From assembly GCF_003992625.1 (NCBI RefSeq), contig NZ_RZMW01000048.1, positions 62,001 through 126,000 on the forward strand: a DNA stretch of 64,000 nt, given 5' to 3'. This document shows, piece by piece, positions 36,992 to 46,055 of the stretch (its first letter is position 1; each line of letters begins with the position of its first letter). This DNA comes from Pelagibacterium lentulum (lineage in GTDB: Bacteria; Pseudomonadota; Alphaproteobacteria; Rhizobiales; Devosiaceae). A program made the translations under genes and the position numbers. The notes beneath the pieces are model-generated. The model was not told where the DNA came from and ran no database searches. It saw only the letters and a list, made by a program, of their open reading frames with translations.

Positions 36992-37053
36992 GACAATGGG
37001 TGAATAGGTGAGCCAGCGGACACGGAAAGCAAGAACTATGGCTGCCAAAGACG

Positions 37054-37821
37054 CTATGCCTTCTGTTTTCGGGCAATCATGATCGCCATGCCGTCGAGAA
37101 AGCGTTCCAGTCCGAAGCGGAATACGCGTTCAGGATCGCCCGGTCCGTATTCCTCGCCTGTTATCGTGCCGACGCGCTCTGAGATCGGATAAGGCGAATA
37201 GTCGATGGTTTCGACAAAGGGCAGGATGGAATACCACCAGTCATCGTCGCTCATGCCGGTCGCTTCAAAGACGAACTTCTGACGCGCGGCATTGCGCACG
37301 GCGCCAACCACAAAATCCATCAGAGCGGTGATCGAAAGGTCCATCTCGATTTCATCAAGGCCAATGCCATCGACCGCGCTCAGTGCAACCTCATAGGATG
37401 CAAGTGTGTTGGGGCCAAGCACCGGGCGGTGGGTCTGAAACTGGAGCACCCAGGGGTGTTGCAGGTAAAAGGCCCACATAGCCTCGGCAATGACGGTCAT
37501 GCGTGCGCGCCAATCCATATCGGCCCAATCTGGCGGTGCGGCTCTGCCGGGCTCTGCAACGTGATCGAGCATGAGATCGAGCAACTCGGCCTTGCTGGGC
37601 ACATAGGTGTAAAATGACATCGGCGAGATACCGACGGCCTCGGCAACCCGGCGGGTGGATACCGCGTCTAGCCCTTCACTATCGGCAATGGCCACGGCCG
37701 CACCGACAATATCGGCCAGCGCAACTTTCGGTTTGGGTCCACGACGTTTCTGGCCTTCCTTGCCCCACATCAGTTCAAGCAATTTGACGGGATCGCCCCG
37801 GCCGGAAATCTCGGACGTCAT
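37054..37821 (-). CDS. TetR-family transcriptional regulator
   Basis: This 255-residue repressor has an N-terminal TetR HTH (ALADIVGAAVAIADSEGLDAV, then RRVAEAVGISPMSFYTYVPSK) and a larger C-terminal ligand domain of the TetR_C type (GLDEIEMDLSITALMDFVVGA). It is preceded by a basic stretch (KRRGPKPK). It is divergent from a DrrAB-type ABC exporter, with a conspicuous dyad in the gap, so it most likely represses that exporter and itself and responds to the exported drug or lipid. Confidence 0.88.
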   Translation of the reverse strand: MTSEISGRGDPVKLLELMWGKEGQKRRGPKPKVALADIVGAAVAIADSEGLDAVSTRRVAEAVGISPMSFYTYVPSKAELLDLMLDHVAEPGRAAPPDWADMDWRARMTVIAEAMWAFYLQHPWVLQFQTHRPVLGPNTLASYEVALSAVDGIGLDEIEMDLSITALMDFVVGAVRNAARQKFVFEATGMSDDDWWYSILPFVETIDYSPYPISERVGTITGEEYGPGDPERVFRFGLERFLDGMAIMIARKQKA

Positions 37822-37859
37822 TTTTTCTCCAACAAACTATTTACACCGTACATAAATTA

Positions 37860-37890
37860 CACTAACTCTGTGCGGCGCACAAGGTTAGTG
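37860..37890. promoter_or_regulatory. Nested inverted repeat, candidate TetR operator
   Basis: CACTAAC (37860-37866) pairs with GTTAGTG (37884-37890), and inside them TGTGC (37869-37873) pairs with GCACA (37877-37881) around GGC. It lies between the divergent TetR and ABC genes, the expected place for a TetR operator. Symmetry is seen; binding is inferred. Confidence 0.6.
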
Positions 37891-38000
37891 CCCTTGTGCC
37901 GTTACGTTGAATTCTTACACCTGTTTCCACCTGCTGACACGCACTGTCAGCGGTGTCGGGTATCGCTGTCGGAATTCGACGAACCAATGGAGCGGATTCG

Positions 38001-38963
38001 ATGATACATGGGCGCGATATTACACGAACTTTCAAGACCAAGACCGGCACTGTCGAAGCGGTGCGTGGTTTGAACCTCGATGTGGGCGAAGGTGAACTGG
38101 TGGCCTTTCTGGGGCCGAACGGTGCCGGAAAATCGACATCGGTACGTATGCTGACCACACTGCTGCCGATGACCTCCGGGGCCGCGAGCGTTGGCGGCCA
38201 CGACGTCACGCGAGCGCCCGAGAAAGTGCGCCGCATGATCGGTTATGTGGGCCAGAAAACCGGATCAGGCCCATATCATCGCGTGCGCGATGAACTGATC
38301 ATTCAGGGCAGGGCGCAGCGTATGAGCGAATCCGAGTCACGCAAGCGCGCCAATGAGCTTCTGGGCATGCTTGAACTCGAAGACCTGGCCGATCGCGACT
38401 GCAACTCGCTTTCCGGCGGGCAGAAGCGCAGGCTCGATGTGGCCCTGGGGCTGATGCATACCCCGAAAATCCTGTTTCTCGATGAGCCTTCGACCGGGCT
38501 CGATCCGCACAGCAGGGCCAATCTCTGGGATCATGTCATGCGTATCCGCCGCGAGACGGGCATGACGATCTTTCTCACCACCCATTATCTCGACGAGGCC
38601 GACACGATGGCCGAGCGTGTGATGGTCATGGACCATGGCAAAATGATCGCCGACGATACCCCAGAGCGTCTTAAAGCCGAACTGGCCGGCGATACGATCC
38701 GGCTGGCCATGGTGAGCGAAGGTGAAACGTTGATCGCGGCGGAAGTTGCGGCCAACCTTCCCAACGCCCGCGATATTGCCCCCAATGGCAGAAGTTTCTC
38801 AGTGACGGTGCGCGATGGGGCCGCGGTCATGCCACACTTCCTGCGCGCCCTGCATGAACGGGGCGTGGATATTGCGACTGCCAGTGTCAGGCAGCCAACG
38901 CTCGACGATGTGTTTCTCAACCTCACCGGGCGCTCGCTGCGCGAAAATGCAATAGCGGCCTAA
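38001..38963 (+). CDS. DrrA-type ABC transporter ATP-binding protein
   Basis: This 320-residue ATPase of the daunorubicin-resistance (DrrA) family has Walker A GPNGAGKST, signature LSGGQKRRLDVALGL, Walker B ILFLDEPSTGLD and the H-loop TTHYLDEAD. A C-terminal extension of about 80 residues (the DrrA accessory domain) is present. Start taken at ATG 38001 (MIHGRDITRTFK) with GGAGCG upstream; a GTG 48 bases earlier is possible. It forms an exporter with the ABC-2 permease that follows 41 bases later. The likely substrate is an amphiphilic drug or lipid. Probably controlled by the divergent TetR protein. Confidence 0.9.
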   Translation: MIHGRDITRTFKTKTGTVEAVRGLNLDVGEGELVAFLGPNGAGKSTSVRMLTTLLPMTSGAASVGGHDVTRAPEKVRRMIGYVGQKTGSGPYHRVRDELIIQGRAQRMSESESRKRANELLGMLELEDLADRDCNSLSGGQKRRLDVALGLMHTPKILFLDEPSTGLDPHSRANLWDHVMRIRRETGMTIFLTTHYLDEADTMAERVMVMDHGKMIADDTPERLKAELAGDTIRLAMVSEGETLIAAEVAANLPNARDIAPNGRSFSVTVRDGAAVMPHFLRALHERGVDIATASVRQPTLDDVFLNLTGRSLRENAIAA

Positions 38964-39004
38964 CCGGTTCTCATGCGCGATTCAAAATCTCAGGATTTCC
39001 TCCC

Positions 39005-39760
39005 ATGACTTTCATTTCAGACACTTTTCTATCATTCCGGCGTGAAATCGGTCCTACTATGCGAAGCTGGTATTACATTGTCTTCGGTGTCGTTCAGCCA
39101 TTGTTGTATTTGGGGCTTTTCGTCCCGCTACTGACCGCCATGCCGATGGGCGGCGACGGCAATGCACTACAATGGTTCGTGCCCGGCATGATGGTGATGC
39201 TGGTGCTTTTCACAACCGTTTCGTGCGGATGGGCACTGACCGAAGAGCTGGTGAGCGGCAGTTTCGAGCGCTTTCTGGCGACTCCGGCAAGCCGGCCAGG
39301 TCTGCTTGTGGGACGTGCGCTCAAGGAATTGGCGCCGCTTCTGATTCAGGCCCTGATCCTGATCGTGGTGGCTGCGCCTTTCGGCCTGCACCTGTATCCA
39401 GTGCCGATGTTGATCGGGCTTGCGCTGTTGATGATATTCGGGATTGGCGTTGCATCGTTCTCTTATGCGCTGGCGATTGCATCCAAGAACGATGGCGGCC
39501 TGTTCTACATGGTGTCCCATTCGGTATCCCTGCCACTGATGCTGCTCGGCGGCGTACTGCTGCCCATGCAGATGGCGCCGGACTGGCTCTATATCGCGTC
39601 GCGGTTCAATCCGCTGACCTATCTGGTGGAAGCGGAGCGCGCATTGTTTATGGGGGAAGTCTTCACGCCCATCGTGGGTTATGGCGCACTCGTTGCCGTG
39701 CTGGTCGCCATAGCCGGAATTGCCGTTGGCACGGTAACAGTCAAGAGAGCGAGCCTGTAA
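39005..39760 (+). CDS. ABC-2 type permease (DrrB type)
   Basis: This 251-residue permease has about six membrane helices (VVQPLLYLGLFVPLL, MMVMLVLFTTVSCGWAL, LLIGLALLMIFGIGVASF and others) and the ABC-2 signature around ISRFNPLTYLVEAERALF (here SRFNPLTYLVEA). It partners the preceding DrrA-type ATPase. Its stop and the start of the next VOC gene overlap (TAATG), so all three are one operon. Exported substrate unknown. Confidence 0.88.
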   Translation: MTFISDTFLSFRREIGPTMRSWYYIVFGVVQPLLYLGLFVPLLTAMPMGGDGNALQWFVPGMMVMLVLFTTVSCGWALTEELVSGSFERFLATPASRPGLLVGRALKELAPLLIQALILIVVAAPFGLHLYPVPMLIGLALLMIFGIGVASFSYALAIASKNDGGLFYMVSHSVSLPLMLLGGVLLPMQMAPDWLYIASRFNPLTYLVEAERALFMGEVFTPIVGYGALVAVLVAIAGIAVGTVTVKRASL

Positions 39761-40095
39761 TGAAACTCGAACATATCAACCTGACATCGACCGACCCATC
39801 GGCGACCGCGGATTTTCTCTGCACCTATTTCGGATTGCGCAATGAGGGCGGCAGCAAGAGCTTCATGCTGGTACGCGACGACAACGACATGGTCATCACC
39901 CTGATGAAGGCCAAGAAGGTCGACTATCCCAAAACCTTCCATATCGGCTTTTACCCGCAAAGTGAGGCGGAAGTGGATGCCATTGCCGCAAAGCTCAAGG
40001 AGGGTGGCTTCGAGCCGACGGCACCATCGCGCGATCACGGCTATTCGGTCTATGTCGAGGCGCCGGGCAACTTCACGGTGGAGATCACAGCCTAA
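39760..40095 (+). CDS. VOC-superfamily (glyoxalase/bleomycin-resistance type) protein
   Basis: This 111-residue protein has the vicinal-oxygen-chelate fold: opening MKLEHINLTSTDP with a metal-type His, FYPQSEAEVDAIAAKLKEGG in the middle and YSVYVEAPGNFTVEI at the end, where the glutamate is a candidate metal ligand. It is translationally coupled to the ABC permease gene (TAATG). Drug-binding VOC proteins often sit beside drug exporters, which suggests a resistance role, but an enzyme such as a glyoxalase is possible too. Confidence 0.8.
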   Translation: MKLEHINLTSTDPSATADFLCTYFGLRNEGGSKSFMLVRDDNDMVITLMKAKKVDYPKTFHIGFYPQSEAEVDAIAAKLKEGGFEPTAPSRDHGYSVYVEAPGNFTVEITA

Positions 40096-40220
40096 CATTT
40101 GCGTGAGCCGCTTCCCACGCAGCCCCACCACATGCGAGCCTGCGACTCGCGGGGCTGCGTATCGGGCGCACTTGGTCATAAGCCGAGTGCGGCTCGAACG
40201 ACAAAGGGGACTGGGCATAA

Positions 40221-40646
40221 ATGAACTTCAAGATTTTTCCAGCACTGGTACTGGCTGCGGCAGTGACACTGAGCGCACCGGTCGGCCTTCAGGCCCAGAG
40301 CGACGATCCTGCCGCCGAGCGCATACCGATCATGCGGTCTAACGGCATGGTGCTGCGCGCCGCGCCGCGGGCGTCCGGCGATGAAGCGATTGCCGCCGCG
40401 CAGACTTTTGTAGATAATTTCGCGGCCTTGCCGGCTCTGTTCGAGGACCCGGCATTTCCAGGCAATACACAACCGGCCGCCTGGGACAATTTCGATGCCT
40501 TCGTCGGCATTTTCGACGAAGCGCGTCAAGGGGCCGAAGCCGCACTTGCAGCAGCTCAGGCCGGAGACATGAACGGATATTCTGCCGGCATCCAGACCGT
40601 TGCGGCGACATGCAGCGCCTGCCACGGCCCCTATCGCCGGCAATAA
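40221..40646 (+). CDS. Small periplasmic c-type cytochrome (c'/c556-like)
   Basis: This 141-residue protein has a signal peptide (ALVLAAAVTLSAPVGLQAQ). It is a four-helix-like domain of the cytochrome c'/c556 kind with a single haem site at the C-terminal end: C131-S-A-C134-H135. A Met near RSNGMVL could be the axial ligand of a low-spin c556. It is a single-gene unit ending in a strong terminator. Its electron partner is not apparent in the neighbourhood. Confidence 0.85.
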   Translation: MNFKIFPALVLAAAVTLSAPVGLQAQSDDPAAERIPIMRSNGMVLRAAPRASGDEAIAAAQTFVDNFAALPALFEDPAFPGNTQPAAWDNFDAFVGIFDEARQGAEAALAAAQAGDMNGYSAGIQTVAATCSACHGPYRRQ

Positions 40647-40674
40647 GCGAGACTCCAAAGCCAGAAGATGGCCT

Positions 40675-40702
40675 GGGGCGGGGACATACCCCGCCCCTTT
40701 TT
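40675..40702 (+). terminator. Intrinsic terminator after the cytochrome gene
   Basis: GGGGCGGGG (40675-40683) and CCCCGCCCC (40689-40697) form a nine-base stem around ACATA, followed by TTTTT. Confidence 0.92.
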
Positions 40703-40891
40703 CATGCTTGATTTGATGTTATTTCGCGTCCATGGTGCGCGTCATGAAAACCGTTAACCCGATTTGTATTATCGGCTGCATCATTATCCGCTAACCATTG
40801 TTGGCGGCGCGGTTTTCCTTTTCCCTTCTCAAAGAACGAGTGGACCCGCTGCCAGCGTGAGCCTTATCTCTTTCGTCAGGGAACACCTTAG

Positions 40892-42298
40892 ATGCCGGCA
40901 GACGCGCCAAAGCTGAAACTTTACAATACGCTGACGCGGAAAAAGGAGGCTTTCGAGCCTCTCGATCCCAACACTGTGCGCATGTATGTCTGTGGGCCGA
41001 CTGTCTATGACTTCGCCCATATCGGCAACGCGCGCCCGGTGATCGTGTTCGATGTGCTCTATCGGCTGCTGCGGCACCTTTATGGGGCGGAAAGGGTTAT
41101 CTATGCGCGCAACATCACGGATGTGGACGACAAGATAAACGCACGCGCGGTGCGCGATTTCCCGGACCTGCCGCTCAACGAGGCGATCGCAAAGGTCACG
41201 GAAACGACCGCCAGCCAGTTCCACAAGGATGTGGCCGCACTCGGTTGCCTCGAACCCACCTATGAGCCGCGCGCGACCGCCCATATCGACGGTATGATCG
41301 CAATGATCGAAACGCTGATTGCCAAGGGCCATGCCTATGCGGCGGGTGGGGAGGTGTTGTTTCGCGTATCCTCGATGGCTGAATATGGACAGCTTTCGGG
41401 CCGCAATCTTGAGGACAACATCGCGGGCGCGCGTGTGGCGGTGGAAAGTCACAAGGAGAACCCGGCCGATTTCGTGCTCTGGAAGCAATCGAGCGAGAAT
41501 GAGCCGGGCTGGGATAGCCCCTGGGGCCGCGGGCGTCCGGGTTGGCATATCGAATGCTCGGCCATGAGCAAGGCGCTTCTGGGTGAGACGTTCGATATTC
41601 ACGGCGGTGGGCTGGATCTCATTTTCCCGCATCACGAGAACGAAATCGCGCAAAGCTGCTGCGCCAACGACACCTCGCAGATGGCCCGCTACTGGATGCA
41701 TAACGGCTACTTGCAGGTCGAAGGCAAGAAGATGAGCAAGTCGGAGGGCAATTTCGTCACCATCCACGATTTGCTGGAGACAGAAAAGTTTGGCGGTCGG
41801 AAATGGCCGGGCGAAGTGCTGCGGCTGGCCATGCTGATGACGCACTACCGAGAGCCGATTGATTTCTCCGTGGCGCGGTTGGAGGAGGCAGAAAACCGTC
41901 TTGCCGGATGGCAGCGGGCCGCAGATGGATCCAAAGCTGTGGAGCCGGACGCATCTGCGCTGACGGAATTGTCCGACGACATTAATTTCAGCCGTTCGGC
42001 TAGCGTAATCGACGCAATGGCGCGAAAGGCGAATCGTGGAGAGAGCGGCGCCGCCCATTGCCTGGCCGCAACATTGACATTCCTTGGGCTGCCTCTTGAT
42101 AGCCTGATCACGTCTGATGCCGTTGATACATGGAGCGTTGACGACCAGATCCAAGCAAGGCTTGGGGCACTTGCGGCAAAGGACTTCTCATTTGCTGATG
42201 GAATAAGGAACAAGCTGGCCGAACAGGGCATCCAGTTGATGGATTACAAGGACCCGGAAACCGGTGAGCGCCGCACCAAATGGGAGGTCAAGCGGTGA
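40892..42298 (+). CDS. cysS: Cysteine--tRNA ligase
   Basis: This 468-residue class I synthetase charges tRNA-Cys. The zinc Cys and HIGH motif are in [16 protein letters not shown]; the second zinc region is [15 protein letters not shown] with [18 protein letters not shown]; the KMSKS motif is KKMSKSEGN. The last 80 residues are the anticodon-binding domain. It ends with a 4-base overlap (GTGA) with the DUF559-type gene. There is a long leader region before it (40703-40891) with TTAACC words. Confidence 0.93.
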   Translation: MPADAPKLKLYNTLTRKKEAFEPLDPNTVRMYVCGPTVYDFAHIGNARPVIVFDVLYRLLRHLYGAERVIYARNITDVDDKINARAVRDFPDLPLNEAIAKVTETTASQFHKDVAALGCLEPTYEPRATAHIDGMIAMIETLIAKGHAYAAGGEVLFRVSSMAEYGQLSGRNLEDNIAGARVAVESHKENPADFVLWKQSSENEPGWDSPWGRGRPGWHIECSAMSKALLGETFDIHGGGLDLIFPHHENEIAQSCCANDTSQMARYWMHNGYLQVEGKKMSKSEGNFVTIHDLLETEKFGGRKWPGEVLRLAMLMTHYREPIDFSVARLEEAENRLAGWQRAADGSKAVEPDASALTELSDDINFSRSASVIDAMARKANRGESGAAHCLAATLTFLGLPLDSLITSDAVDTWSVDDQIQARLGALAAKDFSFADGIRNKLAEQGIQLMDYKDPETGERRTKWEVKR

Positions 42299-43023
42299 GC
42301 GAACATAAGCCATCGCTAAGTGGCGGGGCGGAGGGCGTTACCCCCTCACCCCCGACCCCTCTCCCTCAAGGGGAGAGGGGGGCTAAAGAGCCTCAGACTC
42401 GGCATCAGGAACCGCCATCGGCAATCGCTGGGCAGGGAGGGGCTAAAGAGTCGCAAGCTCAGCGAACGGCAGTGCCGCCAACAATTGCTGGAAAAAGTAA
42501 GGCGAAGGGTACACTGGTCGAACCTCGATCGGCAGCGTTGACATCTGCACCAGCGTTGCGGAGCCCCGGAAACCCTTCTCCCCTTGAGGGAGAAGGTGGA
42601 TCGGGCCGACGGCCCGAGACGGATGAGGGGTCAAGGGCGCCAACACCCAAGGCGGGCGCGAACTGGCGCCACGAAAATCCCAAGCGCAATCGCGGGTTTG
42701 CAAAGGCAATGCGGCGCAATCCGACCGAGGCGGAGCGCAAGATGTGGCTATTGCTCAAGGATCGCCGGTTTGACGGATACAAGTTTCGCAGGCAGGTGCC
42801 GATCGGGCGCTATATTGCCGATTTCGTTTGTCATTCGGCGCGGTTGGTCGTTGAACTTGACGGCTCCCAGCATCACGGTGCGGATACAGATCGGATGCGG
42901 GACGATTGGTTCGAGGCGAAAGGCTTTGCCACTTTGCGCATATGGAACAACGATTTGAGCGAAAGTCCGGAATCGGTTTCTGACGCCGTGTGGGCGAAAT
43001 TACAGGAGAAACAGCATGGCTGA
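42295..43023 (+). CDS. DUF559 protein with repeat-derived N-terminal extension
   Basis: The C-terminal half (from about residue 125) is a DUF559/very-short-patch-repair-like fold: [49 protein letters not shown] and [11 protein letters not shown], the PD-(D/E)xK-related core. The N-terminal half is translated intergenic repeat: TPLPQGERG and [10 protein letters not shown] are what the hairpin repeats at 42356-42380 and 42574-42596 encode. So a repeat element inserted in or before the gene and is now read through, giving about 100 extra residues of low complexity. The GTG at 42295 overlaps the cysS stop; a later internal start may be the true one. Function of this DUF559 member is unknown. Confidence 0.6.
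   Translation: MSEHKPSLSGGAEGVTPSPPTPLPQGERGAKEPQTRHQEPPSAIAGQGGAKESQAQRTAVPPTIAGKSKAKGTLVEPRSAALTSAPALRSPGNPSPLEGEGGSGRRPETDEGSRAPTPKAGANWRHENPKRNRGFAKAMRRNPTEAERKMWLLLKDRRFDGYKFRRQVPIGRYIADFVCHSARLVVELDGSQHHGADTDRMRDDWFEAKGFATLRIWNNDLSESPESVSDAVWAKLQEKQHG
42356..42380. repeat. First arm of a rhizobial-type intergenic hairpin repeat
   Basis: CCCCTCTCCC and GGGAGAGGGG pair around TCAAG in a run beginning CCCCTCACC at about 42342. This is the classic dispersed hairpin of rhizobial genomes (RIME-like). It lies inside the open frame of the DUF559 gene. Confidence 0.7.
42556..42630. repeat. Second, inverted copy of the hairpin repeat
   Basis: CCTTCTCCC (42574-42582) pairs with GGGAGAAGG (42588-42596), followed by the palindrome TCGGGCC-GAC-GGCCCGA (42601-42617) and GGATGAGGGG. 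It is the inverted counterpart of the copy at 42342-42380, and the two frame about 290 bases. GGGGCTAAAGAG also occurs twice between them (about 42379 and 42440). Confidence 0.7.
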
Positions 43024-43513
43024 TATGCTGACGGGAGGCTGCCAGTGTGGTGCAGTGCGCTTTGCCACCAAACTGGTGGGGCGCGGGTCGATCTGCCATT
43101 GCCGTATGTGCCAGAAAGCCTATGGCGGCTTTTTCGGTCCGCTGGTGACAACCCATGACGGGCACTGGACGCGCGGCGAACCGAAATGGTTCCAGTCGTC
43201 CAATGCCGCCCGGCGCGCTTTTTGCGGTGAATGCGGCACACCGCTGGCCTATGAAACCAAATTCGGATTGGAATTGTCTATCGGTGCTTTCGACGAACCC
43301 GAAAAGGTCGCGCCCGAAATTCAGGTGAACCTGAGCGACCGACTGAGTTTCTTCGGTGAACTGACGGCCCTGCCGGTGCGCGAAACCACCGACGAGTGGA
43401 AGGATTTCATGGCCGGCATTCATTCCAACCAGCACCCGGACCATGACACCGAGGATTGGCCGGTGGCATCAAACCTTGAGGGGCGTGAGGACGATGGAAC
43501 GGCTCGATATTGA
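43016..43513 (+). CDS. GFA-family (CENP-V/GFA) zinc protein
   Basis: This 165-residue protein of the glutathione-dependent formaldehyde-activating (GFA/CENP-V) family has the three zinc-cysteine clusters GGCQCGAVRF, CHCRMCQKAYGG and CGECGTPLAY. GFA proteins bind glutathione adducts; most members have no proven activity. The ATG at 43016 overlaps the DUF559 stop by eight bases, and the next GFA gene overlaps this one by 20 bases, so both are one tandem pair. Confidence 0.88.
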   Translation: MADMLTGGCQCGAVRFATKLVGRGSICHCRMCQKAYGGFFGPLVTTHDGHWTRGEPKWFQSSNAARRAFCGECGTPLAYETKFGLELSIGAFDEPEKVAPEIQVNLSDRLSFFGELTALPVRETTDEWKDFMAGIHSNQHPDHDTEDWPVASNLEGREDDGTARY

Positions 43514-43994
43514 AGTTTCCGGCGGCTGCCAATGCGGCGCGGTGCGCTATCACACAACCCAGATGCTCGATAATTCCCATCTGTGCCACTGCCGCATGTG
43601 CCAGAAGGCGGTTGGCAACATCTTTGTGGCCCTCGTGGCAGCGCCTGACGAAAAGCTGATCTGGACGCGCGGCAAGCCTGCGATCTGGAAAAGCTCAGAG
43701 CATGTGGAACGCGGATTTTGTGCCAATTGCGGCACCCCGCTTTTCTATCACGACCTCAATAATGGCAGGACCAACCTGACCATCGGGTCGCTCGATGACC
43801 CGCATGCGTTTCCGCCGGGTGCCAATACCTGCACGGAAAACATGGTGCGATGGTTTGACACCATAACGGCAATCGAAAACAGCGGCCCGACCGAAAGCAA
43901 TGGCGAATCCTGGGCGGAGGCCATCGCGGCCAGCAACCGCCAGCACCCCGATCACGACACTGATACCTGGCCACCAGAGGAGGACAAACCATGA
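43494..43994 (+). CDS. GFA-family zinc protein, tandem paralogue
   Basis: This 166-residue GFA-family protein shares the three Cys clusters with the preceding gene: GGCQCGAVRYHT, CHCRMCQKAVGN and CANCGTPLFYHD. Start taken at ATG 43494 (MERLDIEVSGGCQC), inside the end of the previous gene (20-base overlap); the open frame begins earlier without family sequence. The next gene (VOC) overlaps by four bases (ATGA). The tandem arrangement indicates duplication. Confidence 0.88.
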   Translation: MERLDIEVSGGCQCGAVRYHTTQMLDNSHLCHCRMCQKAVGNIFVALVAAPDEKLIWTRGKPAIWKSSEHVERGFCANCGTPLFYHDLNNGRTNLTIGSLDDPHAFPPGANTCTENMVRWFDTITAIENSGPTESNGESWAEAIAASNRQHPDHDTDTWPPEEDKP

Positions 43995-44368
43995 GCATTA
44001 TCGATCATATGGGGATCTCAGTTACGGATATGGATCGCGCGCGGGCCTTTTATGTAAGGGCCTTGGCACCGCTGGGCATCAATGAGTTGATGGCCTTTGA
44101 CACAGAGAACGGCACTTTCGCCGGTTACGGGATTTCAAAACCCGACTTCTGGGTGAGCAAGGGTGCGGCAGTGGACAAGATTCATGTGGCTTTTGCCGCC
44201 GACAGCCGCGCCAAGGTGGATGCCTTTTATGAGGCGGCGTTGGCCGCTGGCGGCATGGATAATGGAGCGCCGGGGCCGCGCCCGATTTACCACGAAAACT
44301 ATTACGGCGCCTTCGTGCTGGACCCTGACGGGCACAATATCGAAGCAGTGTGTCACGGCCCGGCCTGA
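43991..44368 (+). CDS. VOC-superfamily glyoxalase-type protein
   Basis: This 125-residue vicinal-oxygen-chelate protein has IIDHMGISVTDMDRARAFYV at the start, KIHVAFAADSRAKVDAFYEAA in the middle and AFVLDPDGHNIEAVCH at the end, giving the usual His/Glu metal set. Such proteins are lactoylglutathione lyases, dioxygenases or binding proteins. The operon with two GFA proteins (both linked to glutathione chemistry) suggests detoxification of aldehydes, but this is inference. The stop is 30 bases before the start of cimA. Confidence 0.85.
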   Translation: MSIIDHMGISVTDMDRARAFYVRALAPLGINELMAFDTENGTFAGYGISKPDFWVSKGAAVDKIHVAFAADSRAKVDAFYEAALAAGGMDNGAPGPRPIYHENYYGAFVLDPDGHNIEAVCHGPA

Positions 44369-44397
44369 TCGAGATTTTCAAGAACCAAAGCAGAAAA

Positions 44398-45993
44398 ATG
44401 ACAAAAGAACGCCTTTATCTTTTCGATACCACCCTGCGTGATGGCGCCCAGACAACGGGCGTCGAATTTTCGCTTGAGGACAAGTTGGCAATTGCCAAAC
44501 TGCTCGACGGGATCGGTATCGATTATATCGAAGGCGGCTATCCTGGCGCCAACGTCATCGACACCGAGTTCTTTGCCAAGGAGCGGACGAGAAACGCCAA
44601 ATTTGTCGCGTTCGGGATGACCAAGCGGGCAGGGCGGTCGGTCGACAACGATCCCGGCCTGCAGGACCTGCTGCAATCGAAGGCGAGCGCGATCTGCTAT
44701 GTCTCGAAGGCATGGGACCATCAGGTAAAGCTAGCGCTGGGCATTTCGACAAAGGAGAACCTTGACAGCCTACGCCAAAGCGTCGAAGCGGCAATCGCCT
44801 CAGGCCGGGAAGCCTATGTCGATTGCGAGCACTTCTTCGATGGCTACAAAGCCAATCGCAGCTATGCGCTCGACTGCGTAAAGACGGCGATGGATGCCGG
44901 TGCGCGCTGGGTCGTGCTGTGCGATACCAATGGCGGCACGCTGCCCGCCGAGGTCGAGGAGATCGTTGCCGATGTGCTGAGTGTCGCGCCGGGCGACAAG
45001 TTAGGCATCCATGCCCATGACGATACAGGGCAGGCGGTGGCCAACTCGCTGGCCGCGGTAAAAGCAGGTGTGCGACAGATTCAGGGCACGCTCAACGGGC
45101 TGGGCGAGCGCTGCGGCAATGCCAATCTCGTGACATTGATCCCGACGCTGGTGCTCAAGGACAGCCTTGCCGAGCGCTTTGAAACCGGCGTTTCGCCCGA
45201 GCAGTTGCAGAGCCTCACTCATGTCTCGCGCGCGTTCGATGAAATTCTCAACCGCGCGCCCAACCGACAGGCCCCCTATGTAGGGGCCTCCGCCTTCGCG
45301 ACCAAGGCGGGCATCCACGCTTCGGCAATTGCCAAGGACCCCTCGACCTATGAACATGTGGCGCCCGAAAGCGTGGGCAATGAGCGCGCGATCATGGTCA
45401 GCCAGCAGGCAGGGAAATCCAACCTTCTGACAACGCTCAAGCGCTTCGGCATCGTCATGGAAAAGGACGACCCCAAGCTCAACATGCTGCTGCGGCACGT
45501 CAAGGAACGCGAGGCACGCGGCTACTCCTACGACGGGGCAGAAGCTTCGTTTGTCTTGTTGGCCCATAAGCTGCTGGGAACGCTGCCGGAATTTTTCAAG
45601 GTAACGTCCTACCGTGCCGCGGTCGAACGCCGGTTCAACGCAAAGGGGGAACTGGTTACTGTCTCCGAAGCGGTGGTGAAGATCGATGTGGACGGGGCCG
45701 AATACATGTCGGTGGCGGAAGGCAACGGCCCGGTCAACGCACTTGACGTTGCGTTGCGCAAGGACCTGGGCAAGTATTCACAAGTCATTGACGATCTTGA
45801 GCTTGTGGACTTCAAGGTGCGTATCCTGGACGGCGGCACGGGCGCGGTCACCCGTGTGCTGATCGAGAGCCGGGACGATACGGGTGATCGTTGGTTTACC
45901 GTTGGCGTCTCCCCGAACATTATTGATGCTTCGTTCGAAGCGCTTTATGAGTCATTCACCTATAAGTTGATGAAGACAAAGACTCGCTTATAG
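44398..45993 (+). CDS. cimA: (R)-citramalate synthase
   Basis: This 531-residue member of the LeuA/CimA family condenses pyruvate and acetyl-CoA to citramalate, a bypass into isoleucine synthesis. The N-terminal barrel has FDTTLRDGAQTTGVEFS and the metal site HAHDDTGQAVANS; the C-terminal domain is the LeuA-type regulatory one. The family blocks YIEGGYPGANVIDTEFF and NGLGERCGNANLVTL suit CimA (TIGR00977) rather than LeuA. Start taken at ATG 44398, where the family sequence (MTKERLYLFDTTL) begins. It ends the operon with the VOC and GFA genes or follows them with its own promoter. Confidence 0.9.
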   Translation: MTKERLYLFDTTLRDGAQTTGVEFSLEDKLAIAKLLDGIGIDYIEGGYPGANVIDTEFFAKERTRNAKFVAFGMTKRAGRSVDNDPGLQDLLQSKASAICYVSKAWDHQVKLALGISTKENLDSLRQSVEAAIASGREAYVDCEHFFDGYKANRSYALDCVKTAMDAGARWVVLCDTNGGTLPAEVEEIVADVLSVAPGDKLGIHAHDDTGQAVANSLAAVKAGVRQIQGTLNGLGERCGNANLVTLIPTLVLKDSLAERFETGVSPEQLQSLTHVSRAFDEILNRAPNRQAPYVGASAFATKAGIHASAIAKDPSTYEHVAPESVGNERAIMVSQQAGKSNLLTTLKRFGIVMEKDDPKLNMLLRHVKEREARGYSYDGAEASFVLLAHKLLGTLPEFFKVTSYRAAVERRFNAKGELVTVSEAVVKIDVDGAEYMSVAEGNGPVNALDVALRKDLGKYSQVIDDLELVDFKVRILDGGTGAVTRVLIESRDDTGDRWFTVGVSPNIIDASFEALYESFTYKLMKTKTRL

Positions 45994-46055
45994 TTCATGA
46001 CAGTGTAAAAGCACTGCAATTGTAACATCGAGTCGATGCGGCGGCCCGAACATCT

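Noticed and set aside
40829-42154. Long open frame opposite cysS
   Set aside because: No recognisable protein; cysS on the + strand explains the region fully.
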